Shown one piece after another: positions 30,603-42,833 of a stretch of 64,000 nt of DNA. The DNA is from Mermis nigrescens. Lineage: Eukaryota; Nematoda; Enoplea; Mermithida; Mermithidae. The translations under genes and the position numbers were made by a program. How positions within the stretch are numbered: position 1 is the stretch's first letter; each line of letters starts with the position of its first letter. Under the pieces are notes generated by a model. That model made no database searches and was not told where the DNA came from. It saw nothing but the letters and a program-made list of their open reading frames with translations. The DNA lies in assembly GCA_036768485.1 (NCBI GenBank), contig JAVLUZ010000165.1:806001-870000 (forward strand), given 5' to 3'.

Positions 30603-33300
30603 ATTGTCTTTGTAAAATCACATTTTAGTGCTCGTTTTGTTAAAGTTCCTAACGAACTGGAGTATATCTGACTCTTTAATTATTGATTTTTTCCATGGTC
30701 AGGATAGAATTAGATTTCTTCTTATTTACAGACCTCCTCACTACGATTTAGATCATGCTTTAAGAATCTGTAACTTGATAGAATGGGTAAATAATTGCTC
30801 TTATCCCGTAATTATCCTAGGGGATTTCAATTTACCTAAAATTGATTTGGACCTTAGGTACCTTTACATCCGATTCTCTTAACGAATTGTTTTACGACTG
30901 TTTCTCGTCTACAGGATTAACACAATTAGTTTTAGATCAAACGCATGATACAAATATTATTGATGTTAATTTTGCAGCAAATAATGTTTTTAATGTTAAA
31001 GTACTACCCTCCTTTTCTACAAGTGACCACAATTCTATATCTTTTGAAACTCTGATAACTCCACCTACTACTTATGTAGAATCTCACTTCAATTTTCAAA
31101 AAGCAGACTACTTTAGTATTGGTAGCTTTCTTTCTACTATTTCTTGGCCTGATCTTTTTTCTACTTGTTTAAATGTTAACGACATGTATAATGTATTTTT
31201 AAATGTCTTAAGGCCTCTAATTTTTACTTTTGTTCCTAAAGTCAAAGCAAAGCCTTTCAAATTTTCATACCCTAAAGTTTTACGAAAATTATTTGCCAAA
31301 AAACGGCTTTTATGGAAAAAATACAAAAAATATCTCACAATTATATGCAAACAAAGGTATCGTACTCACTGTAAAATGTTACGCAAAGAAATTCATATTC
31401 ATTTTTGTTTACAGGAAAGTAATTTATTGCAACATAACGATCTGAAATCCTTTTTTAGATTTGTAAATAATCGTTTAAATAATTCTCGAAGCATTCCACC
31501 TATTACTTCCACCGACAATAATGTAGTAGCCGATCTTCATTGTAAAACTAATATGTTCAATCATTACTTCTCTTCCGTATTTACCAATGATGATATTGAC
31601 GATTCTTTTCTTTTTCAGAAGCGGAGTGATTTTTCTATTTCAAACATCGTCTTTGACGAAAATAATGTCTCACGGGCGATTGCTAAGACGAAAAACTCGA
31701 CTTCGATAGCGCCTGATGGTTTTAGTAACTTTTTTGTTAAAAAAATAAGCTTATTATCTTCTTAAACCCCTTATCAGTATTTTTACTGTTTCTTTTTTAT
31801 CAAGGTGATATCCCAGACATTTGGAGGGAGGCTTACGTTGTACCTATAATTAAAAAGGGTGACCCCTCATTAACTGAAAATTATCGTCCTGTTTCTTTAT
31901 GTTGCTCAAGTTGTAAGAAAATGGAAAGTATTATTAATACTCAACTATCAATTTATTTATCTACTAATGAGTTAATATCACCTTTTCAATATGGTTTCCA
32001 AAAACATAAATCTTGCGAATTGCAACTATTAAATTGTAAACATTCTTGGGTTAAATCACTGGAATGTAAAGAAACCGTTGATATAATTTATATAGACTTT
32101 GCTAAAGCTTATGACAAAGTCGACATATCTAAACTTCTTGTTAAATTAACCAGTTACGGTATTAACACCTGTTTAATTGGTCAAAAGCTTTTCTATCTAA
32201 TCGTATTCAGTGTGTTCGCGTTAATCAGTGTTTTTCAGATTATGCCGCTGTTACAAGTGGAGTTATTCAAGGGTCCATTCTTGGACCTACGTTGTTTTTG
32301 ATTTTTATAAATGATATCTTTGATAACTTGTCAAGTTCGACTTTTATGTTCGCGGATGACCTAAAAATATTCAATCTTTCCTGCAATTATCAAACACTTC
32401 AGACCGATTTAGATAGAATTTCCATTTGGGCCACCAGAAATTGTTTACCAATATCATATTCTAAATGCACAGTCCTATATTTGGGCAAAAATAATCCTAA
32501 ATTGTCATATACACTCAATACACAAGTTATTACGAACGATTCTGTCTATGTTCGCGATTTAGGAGTGCTGATTTCGCACAACCTGAAATTTAAGGAACAT
32601 TACAACAGTATTATCAAGAAAGCTTTCTTGAGATCTATCTTAATTAGAAAATCCTTCTTTTCGCGTGATAAAAATAATCTCATAAAGGCCTTCATTGTTT
32701 ACGTCAGACCGATCCTTGAATATTCCTGTGCTTTATGTAACCCCCTCTTATATTAGTGATATCAACAGGCTGGAGGCTCTTCAGCGTAAATTTACTAAAT
32801 ACATAGTTGGATATCATAGCCCTCTTTCTTACGACGAACGCCTTAACCAACTTAACTTGTGTCGATTAGAATTACGTCGCCTTCATATTTGCTTATGTAT
32901 GATGTATCAAATTATTAGTCAAAAATCTTGTCTTTCCATGACAGATTTTTTGTGCTTAATCAAAATACTACTCGCTGCACAAATCGTTTCAAGCTAGTTG
33001 TTCCTCTTGTCCGTTCTAATTTACAAAAATTTGACTTTTTTCTGTAAGTATATCTCTGTTTGGAATCACCTACCTGATTTTGTAGTCTCTTCCCTTAACT
33101 TAAATATATTCAAATCTAGATCAATTGATGTCGACTTATCCAAATTTATTATAGGGCGGGCTTAAATCGTCATATTCATGGCTCGCTCATCGCCTTTTGC
33201 TGTACGCTTTTATTCTATTGACCGTACGTTTTATTACTCTTTTACATCTGTCGTAATTGTCGCGTTTCAGTAATAAATTATTCCATTCATTCATTCATAC
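30603..33300 (+). mobile_element. Non-LTR retrotransposon (CR1/L2-Jockey group), copy 2, 5' truncated
   Basis: The copy begins inside the endonuclease and ends in an ATTC tandem tail (about 33281-33298), a 3' end style used by CR1/L2-type LINEs. It directly follows copy 1 in the same orientation. Its proteins differ clearly from copy 1 (WNHLPDFVVSS against WNSLPEQVIRA), so these are two related families rather than one duplication. Confidence 0.85.
30628..33165 (+). pseudogene. LINE ORF2 copy 2: endonuclease C-terminus and reverse transcriptase, frameshifted
   Basis: Motifs in order: YRPPHYDLDHAL, ILGDFNLPKIDL, TSDHNSISFE (endonuclease). Then LTENYRPVSLCC, YIDFAKAYDKVD, GVIQGSILGPTLF and FADDLKIF near 32349 (RT, with the metal-binding Asp pair intact). 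Then CTVLYLGK and WNHLPDF near the end. Frame breaks occur near 30870, 31760, 32185 and 32745. The protein cannot be read through. Confidence 0.83.
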
Positions 33301-33800
33301 TTTATTATTCCAAGACCGATGGCACATAATCCATTTTGTCCGATCGATTTATTCGCCTCTTACGTAATATATTGACTTATAGTGCGACGCGCTTATGGAA
33401 AATGACGTTTAATAAAAATCTTCCACTTCGACTGCGTACGACGCCAATTTTTCCGACCTGTTTTTTTTGCAAAGGCGCGGACTAGTTATTTTTTAACGAC
33501 AAATACATATAGGAAAACTTGTTTATCGATCCGTAATCATCTTTTGATAAAAACAGAGATCAAAACTAGTTCCTTATGCGCCTTTAATAATATTTCTCAA
33601 ATTCTGGATCACGAGTTCACGTCACATAGCAACCTTGCCCATAAATTAACTTTTTTTTTCAGCTGGTCGTACATACCGGGACTTTATTCGACATCGCAAT
33701 TACTCACTTTTTTGACTTGCTCTGGTATTTTAACGCAGCCTTATACTTATATTCTAAACTTGAAACATAGCCGAGACGGTTTTGAATATTCGCCAAGACG
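33300..33800. other. Region upstream of NDRG gene
   Basis: About 500 bp lie between the LINE tail and the NDRG start. The promoter may be here. A frame open over 33544-33918 has no family match except for the stretch used as exon 1. Confidence 0.3.
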
Positions 33801-33802
33801 CG

Positions 33803-36800
33803 ATGGAATTGTCGGAAAAAGCGAAGGTAAAACCAATAAAAGTAGCCCCAGCTTGTCATGTTTCCGGATTTTTTCAGCTTTTCAGCTGAAATATATTTTT
33901 TCTCAATTATATAAATAATTATTTTGATTTTGCAATGATTCTTAGATCGTTTTACCCTTCGATAATTTACTCATGCCTTTTTGAATTTATTTTTTAGGTA
34001 TCACCCGATTTTGATGGTACACCGAAGTTTCACCACGAAATTCATATCGACAAAACGTTAGATTTTACGTCGAAATATTCTTTCAAATTCAAGGTCTACG
34101 TTCAGGTATCAATCGCACCGCACCTTCATTCATGTTCTACTGTATATTACCCTGTTTTGCATACTAAAACCAACCAAAATTATCATCTCTAATCAGCAGC
34201 GATTTTTGTAAAAGTACCTATATTTTTATGGCAAAATGATCATTTTACGCAGAATTTTTATTTAATCAACGTATTTTATTGATTACCAGCAATAAATCAA
34301 AGCCGTCTTAATTACAAGCATATTCAAATATTTGGGCTTAAACTTTCAACCTTTCATCAAAATCTTCATATTTCACTATCCGAGTTAGGAGATTTATGAC
34401 GTTATTCTTCTCTTTTCTTTTAAATGACGATAATATTTTATTTTCTTTCTTTTATCCTCTTTTCTACCGTAGATTTCGTTTTTCTTTCCTGCTTTTCTTT
34501 TATCATTATCTTATGAGAAAGAGGTTAATCTTCTCCTTATACCACTTTATAAGTCGTAGAAACAAGAGTTAAGGCGGCCATTTAGTAGAGTCTGGTGAAA
34601 AACGGTCATTGCAGTGCAATTAATTTCTAAAGAATTTCGAATGGATCCCTTTCTTAAAATTAACCTGTTTAACAAAATGTTAATCATCGTAATCGAGCGC
34701 ACATTTTTATGGCTAAAAATAAATCAAGTTAGAATATCTCAAATGAACTTTCCGAGAAATTTGTATCAAGCTAAGCTAAGTTAATGCTTCCTTTCTGCTT
34801 AATTTTTGATGTAAATTACTATTGAAAAAATCGCTCTAAGACATCTGAGCTAAAAAATAGCAATATTTCGCACTTAAATGTTTCACGACGCTAGCCGTTC
34901 AATTCAGCATCGTGAAATCGTGGTATAAATTGGGATTTTTTCCTAAAAAATTTGTTAAAAAATTCAATTAAAACAAAGTTATTGTTGCCAGCTTGCCCAG
35001 AATGCTGGAATCACATAGCCTTAATTATAAAATTTAAAACTCGTACTTGCATAACAACATTCCGGAGTGGAATAAATTAATTTGTTAAAGTTTTGAAAAA
35101 ATTAAGCTATCAATCAATAGCAAACTCTCTTGATCTTTTATCGTAAAATTATATTGTTTTCAACGCTAAATGTCGAGCAGTCAATTTTTTCAATCATTCT
35201 GTTTAATCCTTAGCTTTTTTGGAGAATTATCCCGATTTTTTCATTCTATATAAATTCAAAATCGAGAGAAAGTTAAAAATCTTTGTTGCTCGATATCTAC
35301 AGCTATTAAACATGAAATTCCTTTAGGAAAATCAAACTGTACCTCATGTTTTCCGTCTAGTACTTCACGCCGTTGTATTTGCTGCAGTCATATTTGTATA
35401 TTTTTTTGTGAATTTATTTATTTATCCATTTATTCATTTATTTGCGTGACTTATTATAAACTTATTAGAAACTTTTATTTTTATAGTGATGAATTTTGTT
35501 TCTGATATTTTATTTATCATAAATTAAATTTTATGATCTTTTATTTTTATTTTTATTTATTCATTCAAAATGACGAAATACACTCTTTCCAATCAATCCT
35601 TATTTCACCGTAAAAATATTACAAAAATCACTTAGATTTTTATGTTAATTTTGACTAATACTTTAGTTTTTTTCCACTTTTACTACCCTACGCACTGCTT
35701 GGCGTTCTGTAGCGTTTTTGTTTCATTTGGTAAAATTTATAGGCAGTGATTTAAGAAAGGTTGTTATTGTTTCTGAAAAATTTTCACATCATAGACTGCC
35801 CATTCATATTTTCGCTTTTATCAGGATTTTCGCTTTGTATTACTTTGATATTTATTATTTATTACTTATCATTTGTTAATTAATTATTTATATATTTATT
35901 TATACATTTATTTATCATGATTTTTATGTTTATATTTTATTATTATTTTTAACAGGGTTCTCAAACGAATGGAAAAGTCGCTTTTTTGACCGTCCACGAC
36001 ATTGGCTCCAATCGTAATATTTTTTCCATTTTTTAACCAATTAACGAAGGACGCATTGGAAATCATGCGCAATTTTTAAGACGTGCCATTTTGCGATTTC
36101 GTTCAAAACGAACATATGAAGCAAGTGGCTGAAAATTCGATTTGGTATCACGTTTGTTTGCCCGGACAAGACGAGCTCGACGAAGAATTTGCCGAAGATT
36201 TCGTTTTCCCAACTTTGGACGCCATAGCCAGCGACCTCGTCAACGTTCTCGATTTTGCCAAGTTAGAAAACATAAAATAGAGAGAGAAAATAAAAACTGC
36301 AAAGCAAATAAATTTAAATACAGAACTAAAAATGAATAAAATAAAATATATAAAACGAATTATAAACTCTCCAATAATTAAATAAACGCAATAAAATAAA
36401 CGAAGATTATTTACTCAAATAATGCTGGGAAATCAAAATAAATTGTCATTATAAAAAGCCTCGGAAATGCTTGATTTTAGTAATCAAAAGCCTTTTCCGT
36501 CCTAGCACGTATTTCGCCAGAAATTCCCCCATAAAAGTAAAATATTTTAGTGATTTTTCGAAGAAATTTCGTGATTTTTTACATTATTATCAATAATTTC
36601 ACATGAGACTTGAGTGCGTTCTGAATTCGAAACGAAAACAAAATTTTTTATTCATTCAGCTAGAGTGAACTTTAAAAAGAGGCGTAAATATTAGAATACC
36701 ACGGACCCTTAGTTCACGCTCTGTCAAGAAGTTTAGTAAAAATGTTCCTTATTCTGGCATCCCTTTCGGTCTAAGCTTTATTTCACCCTCAGTATTTGCT

Positions 36801-38273
36801 TTTTTCTATTGAATAACTCAATTTTTGAATCTTCTCCCTCGCACCCTTACACATGATGACTGCAGCCTTGTGGGGCGGGGAGGGGGGTTGGCCGGAGAAA
36901 ACCTAAAATGATCTATGTAAAGGAGTAATCTTAAATCGTCTAAAAATGCCAAAAATAAATATTAAAATCCACTTTGAATAATTTGATCTTTGTCCATTCT
37001 TCGTTTTCTTCGTAACACTCCCTCTTGGGTCTGAATCATCAGCACGCCTGAAGCCAGTGTCATGTACGCTAAGTCCTCTGGGATCTAGAAGCCTAGGTAG
37101 GAAATTTACGAGAAAGTGGACATTTTTTCAAGAAAATAATCTAAGCTAATGTAAAAAATTGATGAAAATTCAAAAGTTACAAAACTGCTCGAAATATGTA
37201 GTATTACGATATTATAGCATTTAATTCACTTTTATGTCATTGTGCTTCAGCAAAGATCACCTAATAATTTATTGACAAATCTGACCCCTCCCACAGACTG
37301 GACTGACCCCCATCATTAGCCGTGACAGTCTTTGTACAATATATGAGGTACGACAAAATTAGCCAAATTTTCGAATTTTTAAATTTTCAAAATTTTTCAA
37401 AGTTTTGAAATTTTTTCCAAAATTTTCAAAATTTTGCCAAACTACAAGCCGTCGTTGGGTTTGGCGAAGGTGCTGGCGCCAATATATTGCTAAGGTTCGG
37501 TTTGCTCTATCCGAATAGGTGCTTCGGGCTCGTTTTGATCAATTGTACGGCCAACAGCGCCGGAGTCGACGAACGGCTGCACGCCACGTTAAATTATTTC
37601 GTCGATAGTGGCAAAAAGTTCGCGAGCAAATTTCGGCACATGTTAAGCAGATCCAGCAGCACAACTTGCTCATCGCCTGTAATTTTCTTCAAATGCACAC
37701 ACGTGGCATAAAAGTTTAGCGGGATTCCGCACCCAAAGTCGATCGTCTCGTCTCCCATCTCCCCGGAGTCAGAAAAATTTTGATCCCTCTTCCAAATTTT
37801 AAGCGAAAACGTGTGTTTTTTGGTCCTTTTTAACGCACTATTTTGTTATTTTCGGTCAAAAATTGGAAGTTATTTGCCATTCCCCAACTCCGAAAATGGT
37901 CGCGGACCCCCACCCAAAATTATGAGCCCCTACACGTCACGTCTGTTCAAGTTCGACCTTCTCGAGCACACAAAGTCGGCAATCTGAAGCATCCAAAAAT
38001 GTTCAAAGACCGAAAAAACTAAAAAAATCGTTTCTCGTCGAGCACTATTTATTGGTATCGAAAAATTGCGAAAAAAATGAAAAAAATTTGGAAAGTCCTA
38101 ATCAGATGTGTACAGCATATGAATTCTGGGAGGGTGAAACAAAAAGTTTTCAAAAGTGCTTTTTTGGGCTCAAAAAAGTGGATGTGTGGAAAAAACCTCA
38201 TTTTTGGTGTTTCTGTCGATGCTCAATCTTTCTTAAACTGTAAAAGCATGATGTGATGATGATGATGATGATG

Positions 38274-38320
<47 letters not shown>

Positions 38321-38732
38321 TATATAATAATAATATTATTATTAATAATAATAATTATTATATCATAATAATATATGATATAATTAATAGTGATAGTGAT
38401 TTTGATAGTGATACTGATAGTGATAGTGACAGTGATAATGATACTGATATTGATAGTGATAGTGAGAATAGTAATAGTACTATTTAAAGTAATAGTAATA
38501 ATAATAATAGTAATGGTAATAGTATAGCAATACTAATAGCAATAGTAATAGTGATAGTAAAAGTAATAGTTATAATAATAGTAATAGTAATAGTAATAAT
38601 AATAGCAATAGCGATAGTAATAATGATAGCAATAATAACTAATAATAGTAATAATAATAATAATAATAATAATATTAATAATATTATTATTAGTAATAGT
38701 AATAGTAATAATAATAATAATAATAATATTAA

Positions 38733-38780
<48 letters not shown>

Positions 38781-40440
38781 CATTATTATAATATGGTATT
38801 ATTCTTTAATTTAATTTCTCTCCAACAGAGACATTCAGTATAAGGACATCTTTTTATTTGATAGAACTACGCTTATCAGTGAAAAAATAAGTCTCCCGCA
38901 TAACCCTAGGTGTAAAATAATTGATTTATTAAGAATAGGTTTACGAATAACCTATTTCTTTTATTCTAAAGACTCTGCCAAAACAAGCCAGCAGCGTGGG
39001 CGCATTGAATATAAAGAATGTAGAAAAATACGCCGAGTCGTTCAGCCAGCGCAGCGACCTCAGTAAATTTTTGGCCACTGATTTGAAGTAAGATCCAGTT
39101 GCCTTAATTGACGAACTGCATACGAAAAATTCTTAATAGCGCTAAAGGTGAAAGGATGATTAAGATCATTAATTAAAGAAGATAAAGACAAAATAGTAAA
39201 TGTACACAAAATTTATAAATAATCATAAAATAAACATTGAAAAATAAAATAATAGGTTTATCATAACAAGCCAGCAGTGCGGGCGCATTGAATATGAAGA
39301 ATTAACTGACGGATAAAAGAAGCAAATCCTGATTTTTTCCTTAAATAGAAAAAAACCTGAATTACTTACTCAAAATTAGCAATGTTATGAGATTTCTAGA
39401 GCTAAAATGTCTCAAAGAATGGATCGTTCGAGAATTTTGCAAAGAAAAGAATTTTTTATTACAGCGTTGACTGTCTAATAATCACCGGGAGATTATCGCC
39501 ATATAAATTAACGTGCGAAGAATTAGTGCAGCACATGGACAAAATACGTACCACGCTTTTGGTTGTTGACGATGCTCACGACGTCCTCTATGAATCGGTA
39601 TATTTTCTACTATTTTATCACGTGAGAAAATTATAGAGAATCCAGCACTAATTTACAGCACGGTCGACCTAAAAACGCTTTTGAAATCGCAATCGATTTC
39701 TAAATGAAGTTTACTTTTGATTCTAGATTGGAATCTTCATTTTAAATTTTAAATTCTAGATCTAAATTAATAAATTTTTAAATATCAAAAATTATGTATA
39801 CTCGTAATTTGCCATTTTGTATTAATCAACCGTACTTCGCACGAAAATCGAGACTTTTTAGCATTTGAAATGGTGAAACTTTCAATTTTTCGTAAATATT
39901 TGGAGAATAGGTAGGTGCTTAAGAATTTAGGGGATTTTAACAACCACTTCATAACAATTTTCCGCAATGCTCGAGGAACATTTCACTTTTGTCCAAAACG
40001 ATTTACCAGCATACACGGGCGGCAACCAAATTCTGGGGGTCCGCTGGGGCTGAATTGCTAAAAATATCACATTTAATTCTGTGGAGTCTTTAAGATTCTG
40101 GGAATTCAGCCACTCCCCCCCTCTCCCGCCATCCCCCGCCCCCACACCCACGTGTATGTATGTACGAGTATGAATTTTTTTGCAATTTAACTAATCTGAA
40201 AGATATTTCAATTGTTTGCCACTTTTTCTTTTGCAGCAGAAAGATACGGTTCGATCTTTGATATTGTTCTGCAAGGGCTGTGGCGTGCTAATCGGAGTGC
40301 CGATGATTGGACTAGAAAAGGAGTTTAATATTGTAAGAAATCAGCAGCAGAAGCGCAAAGAAGACGAACAGACTGAAGCTCAGAAAGAATTGTTGAGTCA
40401 GATAAAAATTTACGAATCGCTCTTGTTTGACCGTCAATAG
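33803..40440 (+). CDS. NDRG family protein (N-myc downstream-regulated), 8 exons, with two frame problems
   Basis: NDRG proteins have an alpha/beta-hydrolase fold without a proven catalytic activity. They are linked to stress response, differentiation and trafficking. Exons: 33803-33826 (start MELSEKAK), 33998-34105, 35956-36013, 36081-36261, about 37441-37678, 38972-39087, 39465-39597 and 40237-40440; total about 353 residues, normal for the family. Motifs: VAFLTVHDIGSNH, WYHVCLPGQDEL, FPTLDAIASDLVNVL, GFGEGAGANILLRFGLLYP, GLVLINCTANSAG, DCLIITGRLSPYK, LLVVDDAHDVLYES and VLIGVPMIGLE, then a charged helical tail. All junctions fit in phase except exon 4/5 (non-AG acceptor or frameshift), and exon 5 changes frame at AAAAA near 37612. 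The start could lie further upstream, since an AG acceptor at 33770 extends the frame. Confidence 0.88.
36262..37440 (+). other. NDRG intron 4 with irregular borders
   Basis: The donor side is ATTTTGCCAA/GTTAGA (36252-36261). The same ten bases ATTTTGCCAA recur just before the homologous continuation A CTA CAA GCC GTC (37441). Joining there restores DFAKLQAVVGFGEG. The canonical AG at 37448 would leave the frame off by one. The intron also holds a decayed family-C copy (about 37080-37330) and a T/A-rich block (37360-37440). Confidence 0.55.
37712..37950 (+). repeat. Dispersed repeat family D copy
   Basis: CACACGTGGCATAAAAGTTT, then CCCCGGAGTCAGAAAAATTT and ACCCAAAATTATGAGCCCC, match the copies at 3757 and 7946. 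A partial family-A copy follows at 37985-38130. Confidence 0.5.
38251..38795. repeat. Compound microsatellite, about 545 bp
   Basis: Blocks in order: (ATG)n, (ATA)n, (TAGTGA)n around 38385-38465, (AGTAAT)n and (ATT)n. It lies in NDRG intron 5. Long open frames on both strands here are repeat artefacts. Confidence 0.95.
39265..39305 (+). repeat. Partial duplicate of NDRG exon 6 start
   Basis: AACAAGCCAGCAGTGCGGGC, then GCATTGAATATGAAGAAT, nearly repeats the exon 6 sequence at 38982-39022 (AACAAGCCAGCAGCGTGGGC, GCATTGAATATAAAGAAT). It lies in the next intron about 280 bp downstream and is followed by unrelated DNA, so it is not a whole exon. Confidence 0.85.
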
Positions 40441-40540
40441 AAGCGTTTATACGAGTATATTGTTTTTTGAATACTTTTACGTTATTTCTATAGTTCTGTA
40501 AAGATAATCTACCGCTCATCCGTCGGGCAAATAATTTTAA

Positions 40541-40550
40541 TCAATAAATC
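40541..40550 (+). promoter_or_regulatory. Candidate polyadenylation signal of NDRG gene
   Basis: AATAAA lies about 100 bp after the NDRG stop codon (context TCAATAAATCATC). The spacing is reasonable for a short 3' UTR. This is inference only. Confidence 0.45.
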
Positions 40551-40714
40551 ATCTCGATAAATCTAAAAAAATTCCTTCTTGTTTTACGTAGACATCTTTG
40601 TTTCACACAGGATACCTACTGCATGCACGTGATCATTTATAATTCATAGAAATTTAGTGTTGAGATAAATAAACCCAGATCTTGTATGTATACCTATATC
40701 TAAGCATCAAGCGT

Positions 40715-40865
40715 AGGATTGGGTGGAGGGGGCTTTAGACTCACCAAGAATTCTGTAGACCACCTCAAAATCGATAAACTCGAATTTTTAGCATGTTTTT
40801 TGGGATTTTTGGAAGTTTTACTCTTCACCCAGACCCCAAAGAATTTGGTCGCTGCCTATGTATAT
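40715..40865 (+). repeat. Dispersed repeat family G copy
   Basis: It contains CCTCAAAATCGATAAACTCG and ends GAATTTGGTCGCTGCCTATG. It lies in the region between the NDRG gene and the FnIII-like gene. Confidence 0.55.
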
Positions 40866-41166
40866 TAAGCACTTCTCCAACGATAGAATTTGGCTGGAAC
40901 TCAAACCACCCAAACCTATGTATCTTGTGATAAGGCTCGGCATTTCAATATGCCGTGCCAGCACACAGACATAATGCGATGATTACTTCAAGCTTGTCAA
41001 CGTTTTGCTATACGAACCTCAAAGTTGAGATCGCTTCTACAGTATTTGAAATTTTCGAGGTCCCAATATCAGGTAAATCTTTTAAAGTTTCTTCTTTGTA
41101 CTTTTAAGCATTTCCCACGTATCCGAAGTTTTTCTTGGCTATTTTTAGCCTTTAGACTCCGCTTAT

Positions 41167-41329
41167 AGTCTGTTTTACACAAATTTGGGCATAAATTTTA
41201 AAAACTGTATCCGACAATAAGCCGACAGCTTGCGATTATAGCATTGATCTGATAAATAATTATCGTAATCCGCCGGCTTACTCTCGAGACAATTCTTATA
41301 ATTATACCCAAACTTATGTGAAACAGACT
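41167..41329. mobile_element. Palindromic MITE (AGTCTGTTT...AAACAGACT)
   Basis: The left arm AGTCTGTTTTACACAAATTT and the right arm inverse AGTCTGTTTCACATAAGTTT (of AAACTTATGTGAAACAGACT) frame a 163-bp element. The pairing continues inward (GGGCATAAATTTT). Both sides are flanked by TATA, so a TA duplication is likely. A second full copy is at 52586-52747 and a half copy at 41907-42003. Confidence 0.9.
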
Positions 41330-41906
41330 ATAGGTATCGGTCGGTTCAACCTTTCATCGAAAATGCTGCTGACTGCGCCCGGAATTCTGAGAGAATTGAC
41401 AAGGGCAGTTATCTTAGAGGCTCAACAAATAATTAGATAAATGTTTGCTTCTCGTGTTTTTTGCCCTAAAAATCGCTCTTTCAGTCTACCACATTATAGC
41501 CTACAGCTATGAGGAGGCACTCTTGTATGTACTTTCGGTTTGGGTTCCCAAAAGCGAAGTTTTTACCGACCGATACAATAAATTAGTTATAAAAGCAAGA
41601 TAAAATTTGCATAAGGAGAGCAGCCACTTATATGTGTGCTTAACGTTGACAAATTTATAAATAATATACTAATTGTCAATAAATTATACGATTACGCAGG
41701 AGCTTGTGAGGTGCTTAGAGTGTCTCTGGGTAGGATAAAAATTAGGCCTAAAAAGTTCAAAAGCTGGAAAAGGATCGAAAACTGATGGTAAAGGACTAAC
41801 AAAAATTTAACAAAGATGAATTTCTAGGTAGTCTTGGCTGCGGGTGTATGACAGTTACTGACAGTCCGTGCCAGACACACGTACTGGAGATCTGTTGTGG
41901 GTCTGT

Positions 41907-42003
41907 AGTCTGTTTCACACAAGTTTGGGCATACATTTTAAAAACTAAGTCCGACAATAAGCCGACAGATTGCGATTATACTATTGATTTGATATATACC
42001 GTA
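41907..42003. mobile_element. Half copy of the AGTCTGTTT MITE
   Basis: AGTCTGTTTCACACAAGTTT, then CCGACAATAAGCCGACAGAT, match the left half of the 41167 element. The right half is missing after GATATATACC. Confidence 0.8.
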
Positions 42004-42833
42004 ATGGGACGTTTCGGCGCCGCCGTTTTGGCGCCACACTCTTTGTTATATTATTAATTATTTACATTTCATTTAAGATAAAAGTATAATACAGATTCTG
42101 AAAGCCCATAAAAGAGAAAAATTTAATGGGAAAAATAAGTCAAAATTAAGACTAACAATGGATGAAAATTTAAATTTCATATCCAAAAGTGCCGGGTAGG
42201 TGATGGAAGTTTTCCAGAAAAACGTAGATTCGTTGACGGTATTTCTTGCATTTATTTCAATTTGAAGCCAATTTAGGTTCAATCTCAGGTCGGCTGACTC
42301 CCAAATTCTCGCGCCCATGTCTTTAAAATCATGCAAAGCTCCGTGGAAGCCTGTCATTGGCTTCGTCCTGATAATTAATAAGAAAATGATAAAAAATTTA
42401 AAAAACGTCGCCTTTGCTAAATAGCGTGGCTACAATGTCGACATTCGGCAACAATTATGCCTGAATGCACGACACTTATGCATCGTAAATAATTGACGAT
42501 TCTCCTCACAGAGGGCCAATATTTTCAAATTTTTCACACGTTTCCGAAATTACCTACCTCAAATAAGCAAGTTCTTGTTCACGCATGGTTCGGAACTAGC
42601 ATGATTACCTTTACTAACAAAATTTTCTTTCGACCAATTGTTGTAAATGGACTTTTTGAGCCAAAACTCAGTGTTCGCAATGTGTTTCGATGAGGATAAT
42701 GGGAGGAACTGGTTTTCGGATTATAAAAATCTTGGCACAGCAATTAAACGCGCCGAATGGGCTGGACCAGTCTTTCGGATATATTTTGACATAAGCGGGA
42801 ATCATATTTCGGGAAAAATTTACCGCCATAGAC
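42004..42833. other. Region upstream of the FnIII-like gene
   Basis: No family copy is clear. Short plus-strand frames at 42493-42693 and 42647-42844 do not resemble known proteins. The promoter of the downstream gene may lie here. Confidence 0.3.

Noticed and set aside
37985..38243. Short frames after NDRG exon 5 as extra NDRG exons
   Set aside because: They lie in a partial family-A repeat and do not resemble the family.
38484..38814. Open frames on both strands rich in Ile, Asn and Val
   Set aside because: They lie in the compound trinucleotide array and have no biased coding pattern.
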